NCBI GenBank assembly: GCA_050252335.1 | Contig: JBFWLB010000006.1 | Location: forward strand, 17,686 to 81,685 | Direction: 5' to 3' | DNA from: Berkiella_A sp050252335 | Lineage (GTDB): Bacteria; Pseudomonadota; Gammaproteobacteria; Berkiellales; Berkiellaceae | Length of the DNA: 64,000 nt | Shown: positions 1 through 8,046 of the stretch, piece by piece | How positions within the stretch are numbered: position 1 is the stretch's first letter | Layout of the letters: each line of letters opens with the position of its first letter | The notes under the pieces: model-generated | Databases searched by the model: none | Seen by the model: the letters and a program-made list of their open reading frames with translations, nothing else | What the model was told of the DNA's origin: nothing | Made by a program: the position numbers and the translations under genes

Positions 1-1068
1 TACAGAAAATGAAGCTTTAGCGTCTATGTTAAAATCACTTTCATCAACAATTACATCTGGTGCTTGTGTGGCTATTATTTCAATGCTGGGAACATCATCC
101 ACGATGGTAACTATGATATTTGCACTTGCTTGATCACCGTCTGAATCTTGGAATGTATAAGAAAAAGTTTCAATAATGAAATTTTCTCCATTGCCTGGCG
201 CATGCATATCATTATCAAAAAGCTCATAGCTAAAATCACCCTGGTTAAATCCATTAAAATCTTGAACATAAACAGTAAGTTTTCCTGCATTGGTTTCTAT
301 GATCCAAACGGATGGATTGCTTTTGTCGGTTTGAAAGCCTTGAATAGAAAGCTCAGTAATAGCGATGGGTGCATCACCTAAGTCGTCGTTGGCTAGAATA
401 TTGCCAGAGAGTATGAGCGCTTTGCTACCAGGAGCGCTGCCATCAGATAAGCTTTTTTCGAAAAATACCAGTGCCTCACCTTGGCTATCAACGGTATCAT
501 CGACAGCAGAAGGAAACCTATTAATTCTTCTTGCGATCAGCGGAGGGATAAACTCTTCATCTTTGGGAATACCAGGAGTACTGATATCTAAATTTCTGGC
601 AACGCTGTTTACATCTGCGCTATTACCAATACTGATTGCATCAGGTATCGTAAAACCACTACCTGCACCGCCACCACTCGCACCCGCTGCTGAAGCATCT
701 AAATTTTGAATGTCTTCGAGACTGAGTTCTTCATCATCTTGTTCATCTTCTTTTTTACTGTCGTCTTCTATAGCTGTTATTTCACTGATTGCAGCTTCTG
801 AGCTTGTTTGGGGCATATTTTCTGAAGCTTCAATTTTAGGCACAGAAACATTTGCTGTTCCATCTTGCATGACTTCTTCTTGAGGCTTTTCTTGACTTGG
901 ATCTATGCTTGGATCCGTCGCTTTTTTTTCTGCAATATCTGCTTGTGGTACAGCATCTGCTTCTTTTGATAAAGTTGGGATCATCGCTTTTATACGCTGA
1001 AACAATGATTTTGTATCATCAGTGTTATTATTGTCTTGATCTTCTTGTTGTTTGATTGAATCACTCAT
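1..1068 (-). CDS. Large LapA-like surface adhesin, N-terminal part (runs off window)
   Basis: The minus strand is open from an ATG at 1068 to the window edge, giving 356 residues of a larger protein. Residues 1-120 are acidic and low in complexity. Residues 124-138 read Asp-Ala-Ser-Ala-Ala-Gly followed by a Gly/Ser-rich run. This resembles the di-alanine-glycine site cut by LapG proteases in the N-terminal retention modules of LapA-type adhesins. Residues about 188-330 look like the repeated modules of type I-secreted giant adhesins: an 'ILANDDLGD' cadherin/VCBS-like motif, then 'QDSDGDQASANIIVTIVDD'. Such proteins are exported by type I secretion and held in the outer membrane as biofilm or host-cell adhesins. 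The C-terminal secretion signal and the lapD/lapG/T1SS partners are not in this window. The family call is moderately sure; the cleavage site is inferred. Confidence 0.75.
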   Translation of the reverse strand, partial: MSDSIKQQEDQDNNNTDDTKSLFQRIKAMIPTLSKEADAVPQADIAEKKATDPSIDPSQEKPQEEVMQDGTANVSVPKIEASENMPQTSSEAAISEITAIEDDSKKEDEQDDEELSLEDIQNLDASAAGASGGGAGSGFTIPDAISIGNSADVNSVARNLDISTPGIPKDEEFIPPLIARRINRFPSAVDDTVDSQGEALVFFEKSLSDGSAPGSKALILSGNILANDDLGDAPIAITELSIQGFQTDKSNPSVWIIETNAGKLTVYVQDFNGFNQGDFSYELFDNDMHAPGNGENFIIETFSYTFQDSDGDQASANIIVTIVDDVPSIEIIATQAPDVIVDESDFNIDAKASFSV

Positions 1069-1644
1069 TGTCTTGCCCCATATGTCTAATCAATAGGTGA
1101 ACTATCACGTAAATTTATGACCTTGGTCAGGCTCGATAAATGCACATTGATAAAGTAAATCCCATATTCTCTTTATTGGATATTGGACATCAGTACTAAA
1201 GTGATGTTTCGAGGTATTTTTTCGTGTGTATATTTCTTTTTGTTCAAAATGGTCGTTTTGAGATATGACGTGTGTAATTATCAATAACATGAATATAGGT
1301 AGGTCAAGAAAATTAAAATATTAGATTTCCTGAATATAGATATATAGGCTGTATGGCTTGACAGATGTTTGGTTCAGGATTTTTTAGCCCTTCTTATTTT
1401 TTTTCTTCTCTATATCTACTCTACATATTATGGGAATGGCTTTTTCTTTTCTGCTTGAATGGAAGCCTGCTTTGTGTCAACGTAGCTTTATCTATTTCTT
1501 CTGTCTTGCCTGTCAAGCGTGTTTTTCAATAGGTCATTTTTATTAGAAATAAGTAAGAAAAACCACTCTGCAGTGTAGATACCACATGTTTGGTGACTAA
1601 GTAATGGCTGTATATTAGGAACAATACAAAGGGATGTCTTTGTC
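1069..1644. other. Divergent intergenic region between adhesin and ackA-pduL
   Basis: About 576 AT-rich bases separate the two divergent genes and must hold both promoters. I see no convincing protein-coding or RNA gene. A 61-codon minus-strand frame at 1105-1290 has no recognisable motif. Pyrimidine-rich runs lie around 1376-1460. No confident promoter could be assigned by eye. Confidence 0.5.
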
Positions 1645-3513
1645 ATGAAAATACTCATATTCAATGCAGGAAGCTCTAGCCTAAAATTTGGCGTATTTGA
1701 TATGGCCATTTCTGATAACCGCGTGTTTAAAGGTGAGTTTGAGAACTTTAAGAATGGTCAATGCTTACTGCATTATCGTGTCGGTGGTGAGCAAGGTGAA
1801 GAAAAAGAGCGTAGTGAATCTTTAATATCTGTGGAAGATGCGATTAGGCGTGTGCCAGAAATTCTAAAAGAATTTGGTTACGATGTCTTTGATGCAATTG
1901 GTCATCGTGTAGCGCATGGTGGTGAAAAATTTTATGATGCTACGCTGCTTGAGCCTAATGTATTGCAATATATCGAAAGCTGTACGCCCTTAGCTCCATT
2001 ACATAATCCTGCCAATCTAAAAGCCATCATGATGAGTCGCACATTTTGGCCAGAGATACCTCAAGTTGCAGTATTTGACACCGCTTTTCATCATACTATT
2101 CCTGATTTTTCCTATACCTATGCTGTGCCTAAAGAGTGGCGCGATAAGGGATTGCGTCGCTATGGTTTTCATGGCACTTCGCATAAATATGTTGGATTAC
2201 GAGTGGCGCAAGCATTGAATCGATCTGTCACAGAATTACAGATTATCAGTTGTCATCTTGGTAATGGTGCAAGTATATGTGCTATTAATCATGGTTTTTC
2301 GATTGATACCTCAATGGGTATGACACCGCTTGAAGGCTTAGTCATGGGTACGCGCTCTGGTGATGTTGATCCAGGTATGTTTAGTTATTTAGCCCGTGAG
2401 CTTGGTTTGAGTATTGACGCAATTGAAAAAGAACTTTACTCAAACAGTGGTTTAAAAGCGTTAGCTGGGAGTCATGATTTGCGTGAGGTAGAAAGCAGAG
2501 CTGCTGAAGGGGATGTGGATGCACAGCTTGCAATCAACGTTTGTGCCTATCGCCTACGAAAGTATATTGGCGCGTACACAGCTGCAATGGGTGGGGTAGA
2601 TGTCCTTGCCTTTACCGGTGGCATTGGTGAGAATTCTGCTTTTATGCGTCGTCGCATCTGTAGCAAATTCGATTTTTTAGGATTGTATCTTGATGAAGAC
2701 AAGAATCAAGCAGTAAAGCTCAAGGGTTTTGATGCGCCACAAATACAGAGCTTTGACTCGCGTATCAAGATTATTGTCACACAAACTTGCGAGCAATTGA
2801 TGATTGCCCAAGAAGTTCAATATTTGTTGAAACAACAGAAAAGTCAGATCAAAACTAAAGTGAGACATATTCCTGTTGCTGTTTCTGCTCGCCATGTGCA
2901 TCTTTCCCAAGAGGCTGTGGAAGCCTTGTTTGGCAAAGGTCATCAACTTAAAAAGATGCGTAGCTTAAGCCAAACAGAAGGTTGGGCAGCAGAAGAAACT
3001 GTAGAGATCATTGGCCCCAAAGGATCTTTTAAAACGGTGCGTGTGCTTGGGCCTACGCGTAAACAGACACAAATTGAAGTTTCCAAGACAGATACTTTCA
3101 CCTTGGGTGTGGATGCGCCAATACGTCCTTCTGGTCAATTAGAACATACACCCTTTATCAAATTGCGTGGTACAGCAGGAGAGATTGAAAGTGACGGGGT
3201 GATTATCGCTGCGCGTCATATTCATATGAGTCCTGAGGATGCTGCAAAAATGGGATTGAAGAATGGTGATTATGTGGATGTAAAGCTGGGCGATGGGGAG
3301 CGAAGTGTATCATTTTCTAATACGTTGATTCGAGTTAAGCAAGGTTATGTTACCGAAATGCATATCGATACTGATGAAGCTAATGCTGCTGGCATTGCCT
3401 TCAGGACGAAGGGCGAATTAGTAATAAATGAAATGTGTGGGGATGCTGATATTGTGACAAAGAAAAACATGACCTTGGATGAGCGTACATTAGACGGGAG
3501 GGCGGCCACATGA
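1645..3513 (+). CDS. Bifunctional acetate kinase / PduL-type phosphotransacylase fusion
   Basis: The 622 residues join two enzymes that interconvert acetyl-CoA and acetate. Residues 1 to about 400 are acetate kinase: 'NAGSSSLK' at the N-terminus, 'GHRVAHGG', 'FDTAFH', 'GFHGTSHKYV', 'MGTRSGDVDPG', 'FTGGIGEN' and 'TCEQLMIA', so the usual substrate and nucleotide motifs are present. After a short basic linker, residues about 408-615 are a PduL phosphotransacylase. It has the paired 'SARHVHLS' (about 414) and 'AARHIHMS' (about 522) motifs whose histidines bind zinc in PduL. The standard Pta or phosphobutyryltransferase domain is absent. The stop codon overlaps the fabI start as ATGA, so the genes are co-transcribed and probably translationally coupled. 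Both halves look intact. The acyl chain preferred (acetyl or propionyl) cannot be told from sequence. Confidence 0.93.
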   Translation: MKILIFNAGSSSLKFGVFDMAISDNRVFKGEFENFKNGQCLLHYRVGGEQGEEKERSESLISVEDAIRRVPEILKEFGYDVFDAIGHRVAHGGEKFYDATLLEPNVLQYIESCTPLAPLHNPANLKAIMMSRTFWPEIPQVAVFDTAFHHTIPDFSYTYAVPKEWRDKGLRRYGFHGTSHKYVGLRVAQALNRSVTELQIISCHLGNGASICAINHGFSIDTSMGMTPLEGLVMGTRSGDVDPGMFSYLARELGLSIDAIEKELYSNSGLKALAGSHDLREVESRAAEGDVDAQLAINVCAYRLRKYIGAYTAAMGGVDVLAFTGGIGENSAFMRRRICSKFDFLGLYLDEDKNQAVKLKGFDAPQIQSFDSRIKIIVTQTCEQLMIAQEVQYLLKQQKSQIKTKVRHIPVAVSARHVHLSQEAVEALFGKGHQLKKMRSLSQTEGWAAEETVEIIGPKGSFKTVRVLGPTRKQTQIEVSKTDTFTLGVDAPIRPSGQLEHTPFIKLRGTAGEIESDGVIIAARHIHMSPEDAAKMGLKNGDYVDVKLGDGERSVSFSNTLIRVKQGYVTEMHIDTDEANAAGIAFRTKGELVINEMCGDADIVTKKNMTLDERTLDGRAAT

Positions 3514-4277
3514 GCCATTTACTGGCAGGGAAGAAAGGATTAGTGGTTGGCATTGCCAATGATGCATCGATTGCATGGGGTTGTGCTAAAGCCTTTCACG
3601 ATCATGGTGCAGAATTAGCGGTAACTTATCTTAACGACAAGGCAAAAGACTATGTGCAGCCGTTGGCAGAATCGTTGCAAGCACCCATCTGTATGAAACT
3701 TGATGTCACGCAACCACAGGAGCAGGAAGCCCTTTTCGCTGTTATTGCGGACAAATGGGGCAAATTGGATTTCCTATTGCATTCCATCGCCTTTGCGCCA
3801 AAAATGGATTTACAAGGGCGAGTGGTGGATAGTTCGAGCGAAGGTTTTACTCAAGCGATGGATATTTCCTGTCATTCACTGATGCGTCTTGCCAAAGCTG
3901 CCGAGCCATTGATGAAAGAGAGCGGCTCTATTCTGACAATGAGCTATTATGGTGCAGAAAAAGTGGTTACGCATTACAATCTCATGGGACCTGTCAAAGC
4001 TGCATTGGAGGCTAGTGTTAGATATCTCTCTGCCGAATTAGGAAGTCAGCGCATACGTGTGAATGCGCTTTCTACGGGACCAGTCAAGACGCGTGCTGCT
4101 TCAGGTCTCACGCATTTTGATACGCTGATGGAGGAAGCGGCCAGTAAAGCACCCCTACATCAATTAGTGACATTGGCGCAAATCGGAGAAGTAGCGGCAT
4201 TCTTGGTCTCTAACAATGCTAAGCAGATCACTGGCCAGACAATTTATGTTGATGCAGGGTATAACGTGAGGGGATAG
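3510..4277 (+). CDS. fabI: Enoyl-[acyl-carrier-protein] reductase, FabI-like
   Basis: A 255-residue short-chain dehydrogenase of the FabI branch, which reduces trans-2-enoyl-ACP in the last step of each fatty-acid elongation cycle. It has the FabI-type N-terminal nucleotide-binding segment ('GLVVGIANDASIAWGCAKAF') rather than the plain TGxxxGxG pattern. It also has 'LLHSIAFAP', the 'SYYGAEKVVTHYNLMGPVKAALEA' region with catalytic Tyr and Lys, and 'RVNALSTGPVKTRAASGL'. The start overlaps the end of the ackA-pduL gene by four bases, and the MaoC gene follows two bases later. Because the cluster is built around acyl-phosphate chemistry, this copy may serve a side pathway instead of being the only housekeeping FabI; that is inference. 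Confidence 0.9.
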   Translation: MSHLLAGKKGLVVGIANDASIAWGCAKAFHDHGAELAVTYLNDKAKDYVQPLAESLQAPICMKLDVTQPQEQEALFAVIADKWGKLDFLLHSIAFAPKMDLQGRVVDSSSEGFTQAMDISCHSLMRLAKAAEPLMKESGSILTMSYYGAEKVVTHYNLMGPVKAALEASVRYLSAELGSQRIRVNALSTGPVKTRAASGLTHFDTLMEEAASKAPLHQLVTLAQIGEVAAFLVSNNAKQITGQTIYVDAGYNVRG

Positions 4278-4279
4278 AA

Positions 4280-4723
4280 ATGATAGACATAGTAAATATA
4301 AAAGAATTGAATGGATACGCTTTTGAAGAATTAGAAGTAGGAATGTCAGCTGTTTATAGTCGTACAATTACCGATACCGATCTGCGCAATTTTTCTGGTG
4401 TTACGGGTGATACCAATCCTATGCATCTGAATGAGGAATATGCAGGCGCAACTGTTTTTAAAGGGTGTGTAGTGCATGGAATGTTAAGTGCTGGCTTGCT
4501 TTCAACTGTTATTGGCACCAGACTCCCTGGACCTGGTTGTGTATATGTTAGTCAATCTCTTTCTTTCAAAGCTCCCGTATATGTTGGGGATACGGTTTAC
4601 GCTAAAGCGGTTGTCACAGAACTCTTTCCTGAAAAACGTCGCGCTAAATTACGAACCTATTGTTTGGTAAAAGATAAAATTGTGCTTGAGGGAGAGGCAG
4701 TAGTGCAACTCCCGAAGAGCTAA
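4280..4723 (+). CDS. MaoC-like (R)-specific enoyl-CoA hydratase
   Basis: A 147-residue single hot-dog domain of the MaoC/PhaJ family, whose members hydrate trans-2-enoyl-CoA to (R)-3-hydroxyacyl-CoA. The hydratase motif 'FSGVTGDTNPMHLNEEYA' (about residues 38-55) carries the catalytic Asp and His, and 'VVHGMLSAGLLSTVIGTRLPGPG' follows as in PhaJ-type proteins. It starts two bases after fabI behind a good AGGGGA ribosome site, so it is the third gene of the ackA-pduL/fabI operon. In many proteobacteria a MaoC domain fused to a Pta/phosphobutyryltransferase domain sits beside ackA and fabI. Here the hydratase stands alone and the transferase role appears to have moved to the PduL domain of the kinase fusion. 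Confidence 0.85.
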   Translation: MIDIVNIKELNGYAFEELEVGMSAVYSRTITDTDLRNFSGVTGDTNPMHLNEEYAGATVFKGCVVHGMLSAGLLSTVIGTRLPGPGCVYVSQSLSFKAPVYVGDTVYAKAVVTELFPEKRRAKLRTYCLVKDKIVLEGEAVVQLPKS

Positions 4724-4766
4724 TGAGGGTTGAAGAGTCTAAGATATGTACTTATTTGATATAAAT

Positions 4767-5711
4767 TTAGTCTGCGTCATATTTTAAGGGGGATGGTTTT
4801 AAAGAGTTTTCTTGTAAAGACTCTGCTTTCAGAGATTCTAGGCGTTTGTCTTTTTCTTCCCAAATATGGTTAACCCAGTCACTGAATTGTTTGCGTTGCT
4901 CTGGGTTTTCTAGATCGTCCCATTCAAGTAGATTCTGTGGAATTTCAAATTCTTGCATGTGAACTTTGATCTCTTTTACATCGCCACATAAAAATTGCCA
5001 GAAGCTAGGTTTGCCATAAGGATAAGCAATTGTAACATCCAGCACATGGGTGATTTTTTTGTCCATTGCATAAATTGCAAATGAGAATCCGCCTAATTTG
5101 GGGATGAGCAAATTTTTATAGGGGGATTTTTGCATTTTATGTTTAGCGGCTGTGTTTCGCGTGCCTTCCAGAAAATTTAAAATAGTGACTGGGTAATTTT
5201 GGTATATTTTACAAGCTTTTTTAGTGGCTTCTAAATCTTTACCACGTAAAGAAGGGTTTTTTGCAATTTGTTGTTTGCTATAACGAGACATAATAGGAAA
5301 ATCATAGGCCCACCAGGCAAGACCTAAAAAAGGTAAAAACAATAATTCTCTTTTAATAAAGAATCGAATGAATGGGATTTTACCTAAAAAAATTCTGTGT
5401 AGTATGAGAATGTCTGTCCAGCTTTGATGATTACAAGTAATAAAGTACCAATCATTTAGTTTTAAATGATCCATATTGGGAATGTCCCATTTTGTACGGT
5501 GTGTTGCTAACATCCATAGACTATTGGTGCTGATCCAGCCATTCGCAATCTTGACTAAAACTTTGTCTGTCCATGCTCGAAAAGATTTATTTGGGGAGAG
5601 AAATTTCAAAATGAGAAAAACATACATTGGCATACACCAAAAAATAGTGTGTGCTGCAAGGAAAAGTGCATTGAGAGCACCTTTAAGGGGGCTGGGAAGT
5701 ATTTTTAGCAT
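4767..5711 (-). CDS. PlsC-family acyltransferase (YihG-like)
   Basis: A 314-residue membrane acyltransferase of the lysophosphatidic-acid acyltransferase superfamily. N-terminal hydrophobic segments (about residues 12-40) anchor it in the inner membrane. The catalytic HX4D block appears as 'NHQSWTDILIL' near residue 93, and the substrate-binding block as 'FLEGTRNTAAK' near residue 178. Length and sequence style match the YihG-type subgroup better than the shorter PlsC proper. It is convergent with the MaoC gene and not part of that operon. The donor and acceptor cannot be fixed from sequence; it probably acylates lysophospholipids or a related glycerolipid. Confidence 0.82.
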   Translation of the reverse strand: MLKILPSPLKGALNALFLAAHTIFWCMPMYVFLILKFLSPNKSFRAWTDKVLVKIANGWISTNSLWMLATHRTKWDIPNMDHLKLNDWYFITCNHQSWTDILILHRIFLGKIPFIRFFIKRELLFLPFLGLAWWAYDFPIMSRYSKQQIAKNPSLRGKDLEATKKACKIYQNYPVTILNFLEGTRNTAAKHKMQKSPYKNLLIPKLGGFSFAIYAMDKKITHVLDVTIAYPYGKPSFWQFLCGDVKEIKVHMQEFEIPQNLLEWDDLENPEQRKQFSDWVNHIWEEKDKRLESLKAESLQENSLKPSPLKYDAD

Positions 5712-5960
5712 GAAGACCTAAAACTCAATGATTACGCTTAATTTAAGGTATCGTACGGATTATGAGAGTAGATGCAAGTTTTTTTATTGAGTTAATTATC
5801 ATACCTTTAATAGATGATATGTACAAAAATTGAACAGTGTATAAAATATATGAATTTATCAGTAAAAATATAATTATCCACAAGTCATTCAGAGGTGAAT
5901 CCCCAGATATTGTGTACAACTGTGTTAAATATATATTTAGGTGCTCACCTATAGAAATTC

Positions 5961-7214
5961 AGGACAGCCACAATAAGTTGATGTACCCAAAAAGTTGGCG
6001 GTAATATTGTCATCAATGAATAATGACGTTTATTTAAGTTATGACTTTAGCTCGTTCAGAACAAATTGATTTAAGCGCAACACCGTATTATCACGTCATG
6101 AACCGATGTGTTAGGCGTAGCTTTCTCTGCGGTTTTGATGAGCTAACCCAAATAGATTATTCTCATCGTAAAGAATGGATTGTAGGTAGATTAAAATATT
6201 TAGCTGATATCTTTGCCATTAAAATTTGTGCCTATGCTATTATGAGTAATCATTATCATGTAGTTTTATATGTAGAAGAGAAACAGGCTGAAGCTTGGTC
6301 AGAAGAAGAAATCATTCATCGTTGGGCATCCATTTTTCCCAAAGACGCCAAAGAAAATAAGCATATAGAACAGAAAATTCAGCTTTGGAAAGAGCGTTTA
6401 ACAAGTATTAGCTGGTTTATGCGTTGCTTAAATGAGCGTATTGCTCGAGATGTAAATGAAGAGGATGATACATCTGGTCGATTTTGGGAAGGACGTTTTA
6501 AATCACAAGCCTTATTGGATGAAGGTGCACTTCTAAGCGCCATGGTCTATGTTGACTTAAACCCAGTGAGGGCAGGCATTACACAAACACCAGAAGAGTC
6601 AGAATTTACCTCTATTTATGAACGTATTCAATATATTGCTAAGAAATTAAAAATCACCAAGCCAAAATCTATCAAACAACAAAAACGTGAAAGGGCAGAT
6701 ATATACAATAGTCTTGCACAGCCAAGATCTTTAGTTCCTTTTGCTAATATATCAAAGCATCACTCTCATGCCATTGATTTTAAGCTTGCGGATTATTTGG
6801 AGCTTGTAGACTATGCGGGTAGAGTGATTCGAGAAGATAAACAAGCAGGCTCTATTCCTGAACATTTAGCCGCCATTTTAACCAGATTACAATTTAAGCC
6901 TCAAAGTTGGATCTCGTTAGTCAAGAATTTAGGTCAGAGCTTCTCTCATGCGGTAGGGAGTGAAATTTTATTATTGAATTTTGGTAAGGAAGCCGGGAAG
7001 GGCTTAAAAGGCATCACTCAAGCAAAGAGAATATATAATAATCTCCAAGCAGCCGTTTAATTTATTCATCATTTTATATAATCACCCGATTACAATAGAA
7101 AAATCCTATCTAAGTCTAAATTTTTGAACTTTAATTAATTTGTACATCAGAATTATATGGTCACCTTGATAGATATAGGTAATGATTTTCCATAAAAATA
7201 TATATGGCTGTCCT
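5961..7214 (+). mobile_element. RAYT transposase element, copy 1 (1254 bp)
   Basis: The unit is bounded by a perfect 10-bp inverted repeat: AGGACAGCCA at 5961-5970 and TGGCTGTCCT at 7205-7214. It carries one transposase gene. The left end continues as ACAATAAGTTG and then TACCCAAAA. The right end is preceded by an AT-rich stretch ending AAAAATATATA. Both flanks are conserved in copy 2 at 30517-31771, which supports these boundaries. I see no target-site duplication, as expected for HUH (Y1) transposases. It sits 20 bp beyond the stop of trpA. Confidence 0.85.
6041..7060 (+). CDS. REP-associated tyrosine transposase (RAYT), copy 1
   Basis: A 339-residue Y1/HUH-type single-strand transposase. 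The N-terminus 'YYHVMNRCVRRSFLCG' and the metal-binding HUH motif 'SNHYHVVLYV' (about residue 70) are typical. So is the hallmark 'GRFWEGRFKSQALLDEGALLSAMVYVDLNPVRAG' (about residues 145-180), which includes the segment expected to hold the nucleophilic Tyr. The protein is longer than many RAYTs and has an extra C-terminal region of about 150 residues. The frame is intact. By hand count it differs from copy 2 at about 39 of 339 residues, although many third codon positions differ, which points to selection on the protein. The ribosome site before the ATG is weak. RAYTs move REP-type palindromes; matching short repeats lie at 47621-47697. Confidence 0.88.
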   Translation: MTLARSEQIDLSATPYYHVMNRCVRRSFLCGFDELTQIDYSHRKEWIVGRLKYLADIFAIKICAYAIMSNHYHVVLYVEEKQAEAWSEEEIIHRWASIFPKDAKENKHIEQKIQLWKERLTSISWFMRCLNERIARDVNEEDDTSGRFWEGRFKSQALLDEGALLSAMVYVDLNPVRAGITQTPEESEFTSIYERIQYIAKKLKITKPKSIKQQKRERADIYNSLAQPRSLVPFANISKHHSHAIDFKLADYLELVDYAGRVIREDKQAGSIPEHLAAILTRLQFKPQSWISLVKNLGQSFSHAVGSEILLLNFGKEAGKGLKGITQAKRIYNNLQAAV

Positions 7215-7233
7215 AAATTTTTAAGCATGGCGT

Positions 7234-8037
7234 TTAGCCAGAGTTAGTAACAATCTCCTTAAAAACATTTTTTGCGGCGTTTAGACAAGACTTCGGATGA
7301 TCTGCTGTGGGCAGCAAGGGTTCTATTAATGCAGAACCAATAATAACGCCTTGGCTATTGCTTTGCTGTGCTTTGTGTAAATCACTTGCCTGTTTTATGC
7401 CAAAGCCGCAAATAATAGGGGCACTTTGGAAGGACTTTAATTTTTGAATGATAGGTGACATCTGATCAAAGTTGGCTGCTTGCTTTGTGCCTGTGACGCC
7501 CGTTCTTGTGACAAGATACACAAATCCTTCACTATTTTTTGCAGAAAATTCCAAGTCTTTATTATCGCAACTGGGCGTTGCAAATAAAACAGGTTGGATA
7601 TCATATGATTTTGCGCTTTTTAAAAAGGGCATTGCCTCTATATTGGGTATATCAGGGATCAATACAGCATCAATGCCTGATTGTTTGCATTTGGCATAAA
7701 AATTGTCTATGCCATAGCTATAAACATGATTTGCATAGAGCATTAAACAAATAGGCAAGTTAGGATATAAAGCACGAATACGCGAAATGGTGGAGAAACC
7801 TTGTTCATAGCTGAAGCCATTTTGAATGGCTAATTTACTGGCGTGCTGAATAATCGGTCCATCTGCAATTGCATCAGAAAAAGGAAAGCCAAATTCGATT
7901 GCTTGTGCGCCGTGCTCAACAAAAAATTGAACAAGCTCAATGGTAGTATCTTCGGTTAACAATCCTAAGCTTAAGTAAGGCATAACAAGCAGAGAGTTTG
8001 TATTTTTTAATTTCTCAAACATAATAGAAAATCGCAT
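7234..8037 (-). CDS. trpA: Tryptophan synthase alpha chain
   Basis: 267 residues. TrpA cleaves indole-3-glycerol phosphate to indole, which is channelled to TrpB for condensation with serine. Family motifs include 'YLSLGLLTEDTTIELVQ', 'AIEFGFPFSDAIADGP' with the catalytic Glu and Asp, 'AVLIPDIPN' and 'YLVTRTGVTG'. It is the last gene of the trp operon and lies 9 bases after trpB. A GAGG ribosome site precedes the first ATG (8037); the internal ATG at 8022 has none, so I keep the longer start. RAYT copy 1 ends just downstream. Confidence 0.95.
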   Translation of the reverse strand: MRFSIMFEKLKNTNSLLVMPYLSLGLLTEDTTIELVQFFVEHGAQAIEFGFPFSDAIADGPIIQHASKLAIQNGFSYEQGFSTISRIRALYPNLPICLMLYANHVYSYGIDNFYAKCKQSGIDAVLIPDIPNIEAMPFLKSAKSYDIQPVLFATPSCDNKDLEFSAKNSEGFVYLVTRTGVTGTKQAANFDQMSPIIQKLKSFQSAPIICGFGIKQASDLHKAQQSNSQGVIIGSALIEPLLPTADHPKSCLNAAKNVFKEIVTNSG

Positions 8038-8046
8038 AATACCTCA

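Noticed and set aside
148..709. Two plus-strand frames (148-381 and 365-709) over the window's left end
   Set aside because: They are antisense to the adhesin frame, which has clear adhesin motifs and runs uninterrupted from 1068 to the edge; the plus-strand products are low in complexity with no family resemblance.
1105..1290. 61-codon minus-strand frame upstream of the adhesin gene
   Set aside because: No motif, no signal peptide and no good ribosome site; a frame of this length is expected by chance in AT-rich DNA.
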